Source of the DNA: Blastococcus sp. CT_GayMR20
GTDB lineage: Bacteria > Actinomycetota > Actinomycetes > Mycobacteriales > Geodermatophilaceae
Assembly: GCF_004570345.1 (NCBI RefSeq)
Contig: NZ_SPQM01000039.1
Span: forward strand, 1 to 37,023
Direction: 5' to 3'
DNA length: 37,023 nt
Position numbers and translations under genes: made by a program. Within the stretch, counting starts at the first letter, position 1. Each line of letters begins with the position of its first letter. Of the stretch, positions 1-7,621 are shown in pieces. Below the pieces are notes generated by a model. It made no database searches, was not told the DNA's origin, and was given only the letters and a program-made list of their open reading frames with translations.

Positions 1-375
1 CTCCTCGGCCCCGGCCTCGGCCAGCGCCGCGGCCTCGTCGGAGGCCAGCCGGAGCATCTCCTCGACCCGGTCGGACACGGGGAAGACGTCGCGACGCTGC
101 GGCACCTCGGCGAGCAGCCGTCGGGAGATCTCCAGCTCGGCCGAGCAGGCCCCGAACCGGCTCAGCAGGTGGTCGACCTCGCGCCGCGCGCCGGCCAGCT
201 CCGACTCCGCCCAGGCCGCGTAGTTGTCCACCTGCAGCCGGTCGTACCCGCGCGGCCGGACGCGGAAGACCGGCCGGATTCCCAGCAGGTCGTCGAGGTC
301 ACCGGCGTAGTTGGGCCGGGCCTCCCCGGATCCGCCCTCGGCCACTTCCCCGCCCGCGTCCGCATTGCGAAACAT
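1..375 (-). CDS. DivIVA-domain-like protein, N-terminal part (runs off the window)
   Basis: 125 codons are visible from ATG at 375 to the window edge; the C-terminus is missing. After a ~25-residue acidic linker comes a DivIVA-like segment: FRVRPRGYDRLQVDNYAAWAE at about residues 37-57, matching the F-x-V-x-x-R-G-Y-D-x-x-Q-V-D-x-Y pattern that starts the membrane-binding coiled coil of DivIVA/Wag31/SepIVA-like proteins. The rest is heptad-rich (ESELAGARREVDHLLSRF, then a long acidic Ala/Glu helix), consistent with coiled coil. A purine-rich GGGGGACGGAG lies just upstream of the ATG. The family normally organises polar growth or septation at the inner membrane; which paralogue this is cannot be told from the fragment. 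Confidence 0.75.
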   Translation of the reverse strand, partial: MFRNADAGGEVAEGGSGEARPNYAGDLDDLLGIRPVFRVRPRGYDRLQVDNYAAWAESELAGARREVDHLLSRFGACSAELEISRRLLAEVPQRRDVFPVSDRVEEMLRLASDEAAALAEAGAEE

Positions 376-677
376 CGCCGCTCCGTCCCCCTGCGCCCGG
401 CACCCGGTCCGCCCACCGGCCCACGCCGGACGGTGCGAGCCGGCGTCGGGGCACCGCCGCCAGTACCGGCTCGGACAGTGCCAGAACCCACGCGCCCGGA
501 ACCGGTCCGTGACCGGACCGTGAAGTGGCAACGGCGTAGTTCGGCTGACCGTGCCAGGACGGCTACGCACAGTCGCCACCCCGCATCATCCGCCTTCCGC
601 TGCGGTCGGCAAGCGGCGAGAGTGGTCCTGCCGGGAGCCGGGCATAGGACGGCGGTCGGCCGTGTTGTCGCCAGCAG
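376..677. other. Non-coding spacer between divergent genes
   Basis: About 300 bases separate the divergent DivIVA-like and luciferase-like genes. The open frames here have no recognisable protein and mirror each other on both strands, as expected from GC bias. A short inverted repeat, GGTCCG-TGAC-CGGACC, lies at 504-519. A TTGTCG at 665-670 could be a -35 for the rightward operon, with TCAACT at 689-694 as a poor -10. Nothing else could be supported. Confidence 0.5.
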
Positions 678-695
678 TAGTTGCACTCTCAACTA
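678..695. promoter_or_regulatory. MarR-type operator candidate upstream of the flavin operon
   Basis: Perfect inverted repeat TAGTTG-N6-CAACTA centred 24 bp before the ATG at 711. The GTTG/CAAC arms with a 6-bp centre are the usual layout of MarR-family sites; from memory they resemble the site of the redox-sensing RosR regulator of Corynebacterium, which controls flavin monooxygenases and reductases. Its position between a possible promoter and the ribosome binding site suits repression. No MarR gene is in the window. Confidence 0.55.
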
Positions 696-710
696 GTAAC
701 GGAGACGGAC

Positions 711-1856
711 ATGCAGTTCGGCATCTTCACGGTCAGCGACATCACGCCCGACCCGACGACCGGTCGCACCCCGACCGAGGCCGAGCGGATCAAGGCCGTC
801 CTCGCCATCGCGCAGAAGGCGGAGGAGGTCGGTCTCGACGTCTTCGCCCTCGGCGAGCACCACAACCCCCCGTTCTTCTCCTCCTCCCCCACCACGACGC
901 TCGCATGGGTCGCGGCGAAGACCTCGTCGATCCAGCTCTCCACCTCGACGACGCTGATCACGACGAACGACCCGGTGAAGATCGCCGAGGACTACGCGAT
1001 GCTCCAGCACCTGGCCGACGGCCGGGTCGACCTGATGATGGGTCGCGGCAACACCGGCCCGGTCTACCCCTGGTTCGGCAAGGACATCCGCGACGGCATC
1101 GAGCTCGCCGTCGAGAACTACGCCCTGCTGCGCCGGCTGTGGCGCGAGGACGTCGTCAACTGGGAGGGCAAGTTCCGCACGCCGCTGCAGGGGTTCACCT
1201 CCACCCCGCGTCCGCTGGACGACGTCCCGCCGTTCGTGTGGCACGGCTCGATCCGCAGTCCCCAGATCGCCGAGCAGGCCGCGTACTACGGCGACGGGTT
1301 CTTCCACAACCACATCTTCTGGCCGCCGGAGCACACCCAGCGGATGGTCGAGTTCTACCGCCGCCGCTACGAGCACTACGGCCACGGCTCGGCCGACCAG
1401 GCCATCGTCGGCCTCGGCGGACAGGTCTTCATGCGCAAGCGGTCGCAGGACGCGGTCGAGGAGTTCCGTCCCTACTTCGACGTCGCCCCCGTCTACGGTC
1501 ACGGCCCGTCGCTGGAGGAGTTCACCGAGCAGACCCCGCTGACCGTCGGCAGCCCCGAGCAGGTCATCGAGCGCACCCTCGGCTTCCGCGACTACGTCGG
1601 CGACTACCAGCGGCAGCTGTTCCTCATCGACCACGCCGGACTGCCGCTGAAGACCGTCCTCGAGCAGCTCGACCTGCTCGGCGAGGAGGTCGTGCCCGTG
1701 CTGCGCAAGGAGTTCGCCGCCCTCAAGCCGGCCCACGTCCCGGACGCCCCCACCCACACCTCCCTGGTCGCCGCCGCCGGCGGGGCCAAGGACTCCACCG
1801 TGTACGCCCCCGCCGACAGCGTCACCGGCCAGGCCCGCGAGGAGGTCGAGGCATGA
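711..1856 (+). CDS. FMN-dependent luciferase-like monooxygenase, CE1758-type
   Basis: 381 residues, the normal size for a bacterial luciferase-like (LLM) TIM-barrel flavoprotein. It opens with the beta-1 strand MQFGIFTVSD, has GEHH at residues 48-51, and carries the NDPVKIAEDYAMLQHLADGRVDL stretch (about 86-108) followed by GRG, typical of LLM proteins using reduced FMN and oxygen. ATG 711 is chosen over a TTG at 681 because GGAGACGGAC directly precedes it and the TTG would place the start inside the inverted repeat at 678-695. It overlaps the next gene by ATGA, and an LLM paired with a dedicated FMN reductase is the CE1758/CE1759 arrangement known from actinobacteria. The substrate is unknown. 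Function at family level is secure. Confidence 0.9.
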   Translation: MQFGIFTVSDITPDPTTGRTPTEAERIKAVLAIAQKAEEVGLDVFALGEHHNPPFFSSSPTTTLAWVAAKTSSIQLSTSTTLITTNDPVKIAEDYAMLQHLADGRVDLMMGRGNTGPVYPWFGKDIRDGIELAVENYALLRRLWREDVVNWEGKFRTPLQGFTSTPRPLDDVPPFVWHGSIRSPQIAEQAAYYGDGFFHNHIFWPPEHTQRMVEFYRRRYEHYGHGSADQAIVGLGGQVFMRKRSQDAVEEFRPYFDVAPVYGHGPSLEEFTEQTPLTVGSPEQVIERTLGFRDYVGDYQRQLFLIDHAGLPLKTVLEQLDLLGEEVVPVLRKEFAALKPAHVPDAPTHTSLVAAAGGAKDSTVYAPADSVTGQAREEVEA

Positions 1857-2494
1857 GCACCGGGACCACGCGCACCCTCGCCGTCGTCAGCGCCGGCCTG
1901 AGCAACCCGTCGTCGACGCGGCTGCTCGCCGACCGCATGACCGCCGCGGCGGTCGACGCCCTGCGGGAACGCGGGATCACCGCCACGGTGGAGGTCGTCG
2001 AGCTGCGCGAGCACGCCCGCGACCTCGCCGACAACCTGCTGACCGGTTTCCCGACCACCTCGCTGCGGGCGGCCGTGGACACGGTGGTCGGAGCGGACGG
2101 CCTGATCGCGGTCACCCCGATCTTCTCGGCGTCCTACAGCGGGCTGTTCAAGACGTTCGTCGACGTCCTGGACAAGGACGCCCTCGCCGGCAAGCCGGTC
2201 CTCCTCGGGGCGACCGCCGGCACGGCCCGGCACTCGCTCGCGCTGGAGCACGCGCTGCGGCCGCTGTTCGCCTACCTGCGGTCGGTCGTCCTGCCGACGG
2301 CGGTCTTCGCCGCATCCGAGGACTGGGCCGGCCCCGGCGGCGGCACCAGCTCGGCGCTCGCCGGCCGGATCGACCGCGCGGCGGGCGAGCTGGCCGACCT
2401 CATGGCCGGGCGTGCGCCGGCGGCCCCGGTCGACCCGTTCGCCGACCCGACGACGTCCTTCGAGGAGCTCCTCCGAGGCACCGGCGCCTCATAG
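1853..2494 (+). CDS. LLM-partnered NAD(P)H-dependent FMN reductase, CE1759-type
   Basis: 213 residues with a flavodoxin-like fold. The early SAGLSNPSSTRLLAD loop (about residues 13-27) binds the FMN phosphate, and TPIFSASYSGLFKTFVDVLD (about 83-102) is the second conserved flavin/nicotinamide-reductase block. Its ATG overlaps the TGA of the monooxygenase (ATGA), so the two are translationally coupled, which fits a reductase supplying FMNH2 to its monooxygenase partner. The C-terminal ~25 residues, rich in Ala/Pro, are probably disordered. A hairpin 5 bp after the stop likely ends the transcript. Confidence 0.9.
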   Translation: MSTGTTRTLAVVSAGLSNPSSTRLLADRMTAAAVDALRERGITATVEVVELREHARDLADNLLTGFPTTSLRAAVDTVVGADGLIAVTPIFSASYSGLFKTFVDVLDKDALAGKPVLLGATAGTARHSLALEHALRPLFAYLRSVVLPTAVFAASEDWAGPGGGTSSALAGRIDRAAGELADLMAGRAPAAPVDPFADPTTSFEELLRGTGAS

Positions 2495-2499
2495 GACGG

Positions 2500-2546
2500 C
2501 CCCGTCCAGGGCACCGCCGCGAGCGCGGGTGGCGGGGAGGACGGGG
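2500..2546. terminator. Bidirectional terminator-like hairpin between convergent genes
   Basis: Outer arms CCCCGTCC (2500-2507) and GGACGGGG (2539-2546) are perfect complements, with an inner CCGCC/GGCGG pair (2514-2518, 2531-2535). It fills the 60-bp gap between the FMN reductase stop and the convergent glutamate-synthase-like gene. There is no T tract, which is common in GC-rich actinobacteria. Confidence 0.55.
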
Positions 2547-2554
2547 TCCGTCAC

Positions 2555-4129
2555 TCAGCCGACGGCGTCCTTCGACGGCGGGGCCGAGCCGCCCTGAGGG
2601 GCGTGGGCCGTCATGATCCGGACGATCGCCTCGCGGTCCGCGGCCGACGGCAGCCCCCAGTCCGCTTCGTAGTCGTAGACCTCGTGCAGCGGCCGAGACG
2701 CGGTCCGGCCGGTGAGCACCTCCACCGATCCGCTGTCGATGAGCCCCGGGTGCTCCACACCGCAGGCCTCGGCCACCTTGAGCAGGTCGCGGCGCAACGT
2801 GGAGACGTAGTTCGCCAGCCGCACGGACTTCAGCGCCGGGTCGAGCCCGTGGGCCAGCCACTTGTTCTGGGTGGCCACGCCGGTCGGGCAGGTGTCGGTG
2901 TGGCACTTCTGGGCCTGGATGCAGCCGATCGCCAGCATCGCCTCCCGGGCCACGTTGACCATGTCGCACCCCAGGGCGAAGGCGACGACCGCGTTGTCGG
3001 GCAGCCCGAGCTTCCCCGCCCCGATGAACGCCACCTGCTCGTGCAGTCCCGCCCTCGCGAAGGCGGAGTAGACCCGCGCGAACCCGAGCTGGAAGGGCAG
3101 GGAGACCGAGTCGGTGAAGATCATCGGCGCCGCGCCGGTGCCGCCCTCGCCGCCGTCGATGGTGACGAAGTCGACGCCGCGACCGGTCCGCGTCATGAGG
3201 TCGGTGAGCTCGTCCCAGAACGCCATGTCACCGACGGCCGACTTGATGCCGACCGGCAGGCCGGTCTCGGTGGCCAGGAGCTCGACCCAGTCGAGCAGGC
3301 TGTCGGGGTCGGAGAACTCCGCGTGCCGGGACGGACTGATGCAGTCCACGCCCTCACGGACGCCCCGGGTGGCGGCGATCTCCGCCGAGACCTTCGCCGC
3401 GGGCAGCACGCCGCCGAGGCCCGGCTTCGCGCCCTGGCTGAGCTTGATCTCCAGCGCCCGCACCGGCGCGCCCGCGACCAGGTCCTTGAGCCGCTGCAGG
3501 TCGAACCGGCCGTCCTCGTCGCGGCAGCCGAAGTACGCCGTCCCGATCTGGTAGACCAGCTCGCCCCCGTGGCGGTGGTGGACCGACAGGCCGCCCTCAC
3601 CGGTGTTCTGCATGCAGCCGGCGAGCGCCGCGCCGCGGTTGAGGGCCTCGATCGCCGCACCGGACAGCGATCCGAAGCTCATGGCCGAGACGTTGACGAC
3701 CGAGGCCGGCCGGAAGGCCGACGCCCGGCCCCGCGCCGCGCCCAGCACCTTGGCGGCCGGCAGGGCGACGTCCTGCCCCGCCTCGACGTGCGTCGGCGGC
3801 ACGGCCCGACCGAAGGTGCGGTGGTTGATGACGGGGTAGCCGGCGGTGTACTCGAGGTCGTTGTCGGTGCCGAAGCCGAAGTAGTTGTTGTCCTTCTTCG
3901 ACGAGGCGTAGACCCACCGCCGCTGGTCGCGGGTGAACGGGCGCTCCTCGTTGTTGCCGGCCACCAGGTACTGGCGCAGCTCCGGCCCGACGGACTCCAG
4001 CAGGTAGCGGGCGTGGCCGAGGACCGGGAAGTTGCGGAGCAGGGTGTGCTCGCGCTGCATCAGGTCCCGCGCCGCGACGCCGGCCAGTGCGGCCAGGCCG
4101 GCGCCCACAGCCCTCGAGGCGAGGCTCAT
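2555..4129 (-). CDS. FMN-binding glutamate synthase family protein (GltB2 domain)
   Basis: 524 residues. A short hydrophobic N-terminus (MSLASRAVGAGLAALAGVAA) precedes a region with NNYFGFGTDND, then the glutamate-synthase catalytic barrel: VNVSAMSFGSLSGAAIEALNRGA, the IKLSQGAKPGLGG loop, and the FVTIDGGEGGTGAAP flavin-binding stretch. Cysteines at about 403, 409 and 414 (C-x5-C-x4-C, then PTGVATQ) match the [3Fe-4S] ligands of GltB. The amidotransferase and GXGXG domains of full GltB are missing, so this is the stand-alone family whose reaction is not settled, not the large glutamate synthase subunit. ATG 4129 was chosen because GAGGAAGGTGA lies about 7 bp upstream; a longer in-frame extension to 4165 lacks this. 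Confidence 0.88.
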   Translation of the reverse strand: MSLASRAVGAGLAALAGVAARDLMQREHTLLRNFPVLGHARYLLESVGPELRQYLVAGNNEERPFTRDQRRWVYASSKKDNNYFGFGTDNDLEYTAGYPVINHRTFGRAVPPTHVEAGQDVALPAAKVLGAARGRASAFRPASVVNVSAMSFGSLSGAAIEALNRGAALAGCMQNTGEGGLSVHHRHGGELVYQIGTAYFGCRDEDGRFDLQRLKDLVAGAPVRALEIKLSQGAKPGLGGVLPAAKVSAEIAATRGVREGVDCISPSRHAEFSDPDSLLDWVELLATETGLPVGIKSAVGDMAFWDELTDLMTRTGRGVDFVTIDGGEGGTGAAPMIFTDSVSLPFQLGFARVYSAFARAGLHEQVAFIGAGKLGLPDNAVVAFALGCDMVNVAREAMLAIGCIQAQKCHTDTCPTGVATQNKWLAHGLDPALKSVRLANYVSTLRRDLLKVAEACGVEHPGLIDSGSVEVLTGRTASRPLHEVYDYEADWGLPSAADREAIVRIMTAHAPQGGSAPPSKDAVG

Positions 4130-4189
4130 GGCCGTCACCTTCCTCGGCGACGGCGGCCCGCTCAAGTCGAACGGCCGCGCAGACGCAGG

Positions 4190-5545
4190 TCAGCGGTAGG
4201 CCGAGCCGCCCCGGAGCCGCGCGCCGACCGCGACGTGCAGCGGCGCGAGGACGACGCCGTCCCGGGCCAGCCGCTCGCGCAGCTGGCGGCGGTGGCGGAG
4301 CACGCCGACGAGGCCGATCGCCCAGAACACGTACTGCACCGAGAAGGCGGCCCGGAACGCGTCGAGGCCGTAGTCCGTGGAGGCGCCCGGCGTCATGACG
4401 TCGAGCACCGCCCCGACGGCCAGGATCGTGAGGAGGGAGGCCACGAACCCGCCGACGTTCACGACACCGCTCGCGCTCCCCTGGCGCTCGGCCGGGTTCC
4501 ACGTCCGGGCGTAGTCGAAGCCGATCATCGACCCGGGACCGTTGGTGCCGAGGACGATCACCAGGACCACCAGCAGGGGCAGCGGTGCCGGACCGGGCCA
4601 CAGCAGGACGACGGTCCAGACCGCGGCGGTCGCCCCGAGGATCGTGAAGACGAGCACCGAGCGGCGCAGGGGCCAGCGGCCGCAGAGCCGGCCCAGCAGC
4701 GGACCGACGCCCATCCCCACGAGGACGAGCAGCGTGAGCAGCCCCGCCGCCGTCCCCGGCGACCGCCCCTCCCCCAGCACGAGGAACGGGTAGCCCCACA
4801 GCAGGGCGAAGACGGTGCCGGAGAACTGGGTGACCAGGTGGGTGTACAGGCCGATGCGGGTGCCCGGCTCGCGCCAGGTGTCGCCGAGTCGGCGCCGCAG
4901 CGCCGCCATGCCCGCCGGCGCCTCGACGACAGTCCCCGCCGGGGCGTCGCGCAGGGCCACGAGCACGAGGACGGCGACCAGCACACCGGTCGCCGCGGCA
5001 CCGAGGAACGTGGTCCGCCACGAGGTGAGGTGCAGCAGCGCCACGAGCGGATAGGCCGCGGCGATCGAGCCGACCTGGCCGAGGATCCCGGTGAGCTGGG
5101 TGACCAGTGGGACCCGGCTGCCCGCGAACCAGAAGGCGACCAGCCGCAGCACGCTGATGAAGGTCATCGCGTCCCCGGCGCCGATGAGCACCCGCGCCAG
5201 CACCGCGGTCGGCACGTCCGTGGCCAGCGCGAGCACCAGCTGGCCGGCAGCCATCGTGACGGCGCCGGCGAGGATCATCCGGCGGGAGCCGAACCGGTCG
5301 AGGGCGACGCCCACCGGGATCTGCAGGGCCGCGTAGACAGCCAGCTGCAGGACCAGGAACAGCGAGACCGCCGACGCGCCGGCCGAGAACCGCTCCTGGG
5401 CCTCCACCGCCGCCACGCCGAGCGAGGACCGGTGGAAGACGGCGACGGCGTAGGCGATGAGACCGACCGCCCACACGGTGTAGGCGCGCGCACCCGCGGT
5501 CGTCGGCCCATTCGTCGGCCCATTCGTCGGCCCGGTCGTCGACAT
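4190..5545 (-). CDS. Major facilitator superfamily transporter
   Basis: 451 residues with about 12 predicted transmembrane helices. The N-terminal half has the RSSLGVAAVEAQERF and VALDRFGSRRMILAG segments, the latter being the MFS loop 2-3 motif (G/A-x-x-x-D-R-x-G-x-R-R). A Gly-Pro-Thr-Asn-rich N-terminal tail (GPTNGPTNGPT) comes from a 12-bp direct repeat near 5507-5534. ATG 5545 follows GGGGAGG, with short spacing. It is divergent from a TetR gene 111 bp away, suggesting an efflux pump under local TetR control; the substrate cannot be inferred. Confidence 0.85.
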   Translation of the reverse strand: MSTTGPTNGPTNGPTTAGARAYTVWAVGLIAYAVAVFHRSSLGVAAVEAQERFSAGASAVSLFLVLQLAVYAALQIPVGVALDRFGSRRMILAGAVTMAAGQLVLALATDVPTAVLARVLIGAGDAMTFISVLRLVAFWFAGSRVPLVTQLTGILGQVGSIAAAYPLVALLHLTSWRTTFLGAAATGVLVAVLVLVALRDAPAGTVVEAPAGMAALRRRLGDTWREPGTRIGLYTHLVTQFSGTVFALLWGYPFLVLGEGRSPGTAAGLLTLLVLVGMGVGPLLGRLCGRWPLRRSVLVFTILGATAAVWTVVLLWPGPAPLPLLVVLVIVLGTNGPGSMIGFDYARTWNPAERQGSASGVVNVGGFVASLLTILAVGAVLDVMTPGASTDYGLDAFRAAFSVQYVFWAIGLVGVLRHRRQLRERLARDGVVLAPLHVAVGARLRGGSAYR

Positions 5546-5581
5546 GGCCTCCCCAGAAGGACTCACTCCAGGAAGACAGTG

Positions 5582-5648
5582 CACCGGCGGCACACCTTCC
5601 GCACGGCGCGGTGAGATCGGTCACCGGCGGCCACCTGCCCGTTACAGT
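5582..5648. promoter_or_regulatory. Divergent MFS/TetR control region with operator and leaderless -10 candidates
   Basis: The 111-bp spacer holds the inverted repeat GGTGA-N6-TCACC (5610-5625) and two direct copies of CACCGGCGG (5582-5590 and 5622-5630) exactly 40 bp apart, about four helical turns. TACAGT at 5643-5648 is a good -10 and sits 8 bases before the TetR ATG at 5657, which has no Shine-Dalgarno; a leaderless TetR mRNA is therefore likely. No convincing -35 was seen. Autoregulation by the TetR protein at these repeats is inference. Confidence 0.45.
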
Positions 5649-5656
5649 TCCGCTCG

Positions 5657-6289
5657 ATGCACACGCTCGTGGACCCCGCCGACGATCCGGCCGTGGACGA
5701 CGCCCCGCGTCGCGGCCGGATCCTGTGGGCGCTCGCCACCTGCATGGCCACCAAGGGCTACCGGGCGACGACCATCGCCGACATCGCCGCCGCCGCGCGG
5801 GTGTCCAAGACGGTGGTCTACGCGCACTTCCGCGACAAGGAGCACTGCCTCCTGGAGCTGTACTCGCGCGCGAACGACAACGTCCTCGAGACCGTGCGGG
5901 AGGCGCAGGAGTCGGCGCGCGCGGCCGACCTCCCGTGGCGGGACCGGCTGCGGGCCGGTATCGGGGCCTACCTCGAGACGCTCGCCGCCGGACCCGCCGT
6001 CGCGTGGGCCGCCCTCGTCGAGGTCCAGGCCGCGGGCCGGCCGGCCCTCGTCCTGCGCCGCGGCATGATCGACCGCTACGTCGACCTGCTCTGCCAGGTG
6101 GCGACCGGGCTCGCCGAGGAGCACCCCGACGAGGTGCGACCGGTCGGCCGCGACCTCCTGGTCGCCGCGGTCGGCGGGATCAACGAGCTGATGCTCGCCC
6201 GCGTCGAGCGCGGCGAGGCCGAGCGGCTGGCCGAGGACATCCCCGTCGCGACCGAGATCGTCGTCGGCCTGCTCGAGCGGCGCGACTGA
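5657..6289 (+). CDS. TetR/AcrR family transcriptional regulator
   Basis: 210 residues. The N-terminal helix-turn-helix spans about residues 20-65: RILWALATCMATKGYRATTIADIAAAARVSKTVVYAHFRDKEHCLLEL, a classical TetR DNA-binding domain with recognition helix SKTVVYAHF. The remainder is an all-helical ligand-binding and dimer domain, including RDRLRAGIGAYLETLAAGPAVAW and a late VAAVGGINELMLARVERGEAERL. Placement opposite an MFS gene suggests control of that exporter and of itself. The ATG is probably leaderless (TACAGT 8 bases upstream). Confidence 0.88.
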   Translation: MHTLVDPADDPAVDDAPRRGRILWALATCMATKGYRATTIADIAAAARVSKTVVYAHFRDKEHCLLELYSRANDNVLETVREAQESARAADLPWRDRLRAGIGAYLETLAAGPAVAWAALVEVQAAGRPALVLRRGMIDRYVDLLCQVATGLAEEHPDEVRPVGRDLLVAAVGGINELMLARVERGEAERLAEDIPVATEIVVGLLERRD

Positions 6290-6308
6290 CCCTTCCGGGC
6301 GCACTGGC

Positions 6309-6337
6309 TACCGGCCGGTAACCACCTCTTCTACGCT
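6309..6337 (+). promoter_or_regulatory. Palindrome and -10-like element before the acyltransferase gene
   Basis: A perfect 12-bp palindrome, TACCGGCCGGTA (6309-6320), lies 12 bp before TACGCT (6332-6337), a TANNNT -10 candidate. The GTG start follows at 6383 after GAAGGGACGG. The palindrome would cover the -35 position, so it could be an operator. Support is positional only. Confidence 0.3.
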
Positions 6338-6382
6338 CTCCCGGGCGCCCCGCACCGAGGGTCGGCGAGCGAAGGGACGGTC

Positions 6383-7621
6383 GTGACCGCATCTGCCGCG
6401 GTGGAAGGCGGTCCGGCGTCGGTGACCGAGCGCGCCTTCCCGGCCCTCGACGGGGCCCGGGCTCTCGCGGCGACGGCCGTCCTGCTGCACCACGTCGCCT
6501 TCTGGACCGGCCACTACACGCCCGACCTGACGGGGCGGATCTTCTCCCGCCTCGACATCGGAGTGGCGATCTTCTTCGTGCTGTCGGGCTTCCTGCTGTC
6601 CCGGCCGCTCTTCCTCGCCGCCTGCGAGGGCCGTCCGGGACCGCGGACGGCGGCGTACCTGTGGCGCCGCGCGCTGCGGATCCTGCCGGCGTACTGGCTG
6701 ACCGTCGTGGCCGCCCTGTTGCTCCTGCCGCAGAACGACGGCGCCGGACCGGCCGACTGGCTCCGCCACCTGACGCTCACCCAGGTCTACGGCACCGGGC
6801 ACCTCCGCGAGGGCCTGTCCCACACCTGGAGCCTCAGCACCGAGGTGGCGTTCTACCTGGTGCTGCCCGTCGCGGGCGCCGGGCTGGTGCGGCTGGCGCG
6901 CCACCGTCCCGACCGTCCGGCCGGGGTCCTCCTCGCCCTCGCCCTCGCCGCGCTCGGCGGGTTCGCCTTCCTCGCCTGGCACTGGGCCGCCCGGCCCTTC
7001 CCCTCCAGCGGGATGGACCTGTGGCTGCCGTCCTACGCCGGGTGGTTCGCCGCCGGCATGGCGCTCGCGGTGCTCTCGGTGTCCGATCCGGCGTGGCGGC
7101 CGGTGCGCCTGGCCGCGGAACTCGGGGCGAGCCTGCCGACCTGCTGGGCCGCCGCCGGGGCGCTGTTCTGGATCGCCAACAGCCCGGTGGCCGGGCCGAT
7201 GGGGCTGCTCGAGCCCACGGCCGCCCAGGCGGTGCTCAAGAGCGCGCTCTACCTCGCCGTGGCCTTCCTGCTGGTCCTGCCGCTGGTGTTCGGTACCCCG
7301 GGGCACGGCTGGGCGCGGCGTGCGCTCGCCAGCCGCGCCGGCCACTTCCTGGGCGAGCTCTCCTACGGCCTGTTCCTGATCCACGTCGTCGTCCTGGCCG
7401 GCGGGTTCGCGGTCCTCGACCTCGTGCAGTTCACCGGCAGCGTCTTCTGGGTGGGCCTGGCGGTGTGGCTGCTGTCCACGGCGCTCGCGGCCGCGCTCTA
7501 CGTGCTGGTGGAGCGGCCGCTGCGCCGCTGGCGCACCGTGGTCCCGGAGAGCCGGGTGCCCGGCTCCCCAGCGAGCAGCGACGAGGCCACGGCGGTCACC
7601 GCCGCCAGCGCCAGCAGCTGA
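6383..7621 (+). CDS. Acyltransferase 3 family membrane protein (OafA/YrhL-like)
   Basis: 412 residues, with about 10 transmembrane helices. Family hallmarks are FPALDGARALAATAVLLHHV at about residues 19-38 (catalytic His pair HH), DIGVAIFFVLSGFLLSRPLF, the YLWRRALRILPAYWLT block, SHTWSLSTEVAFYLVLPV, and a terminal VERPLRRW. Such enzymes O-acylate extracytoplasmic glycans or lipids. The family motif ends about 30 codons before the stop; that tail overlaps the 3' end of the opposite AftD-like gene by 124 bp. GTG 6383 is preceded by GAAGGGACGG. Position next to AftD, DUF3068 and GT genes suggests decoration of a cell-envelope polysaccharide; the acceptor is unknown. Confidence 0.88.
   Translation: MTASAAVEGGPASVTERAFPALDGARALAATAVLLHHVAFWTGHYTPDLTGRIFSRLDIGVAIFFVLSGFLLSRPLFLAACEGRPGPRTAAYLWRRALRILPAYWLTVVAALLLLPQNDGAGPADWLRHLTLTQVYGTGHLREGLSHTWSLSTEVAFYLVLPVAGAGLVRLARHRPDRPAGVLLALALAALGGFAFLAWHWAARPFPSSGMDLWLPSYAGWFAAGMALAVLSVSDPAWRPVRLAAELGASLPTCWAAAGALFWIANSPVAGPMGLLEPTAAQAVLKSALYLAVAFLLVLPLVFGTPGHGWARRALASRAGHFLGELSYGLFLIHVVVLAGGFAVLDLVQFTGSVFWVGLAVWLLSTALAAALYVLVERPLRRWRTVVPESRVPGSPASSDEATAVTAASASS

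Noticed and set aside
681..710. TTG at 681 as start of the luciferase-like gene
   Set aside because: It lies inside the inverted repeat 678-695, and ATG 711 has GGAGACGGAC directly upstream and begins the family's first beta strand.
2603..5614. Very long open frames opposite real genes (for example here and at 9463-12741)
   Set aside because: They are Arg/Pro/Gly-rich mirror frames produced by GC bias and match no protein family, whereas the opposite strand carries clear glutamate-synthase, MFS, AftD and DUF3068 genes.
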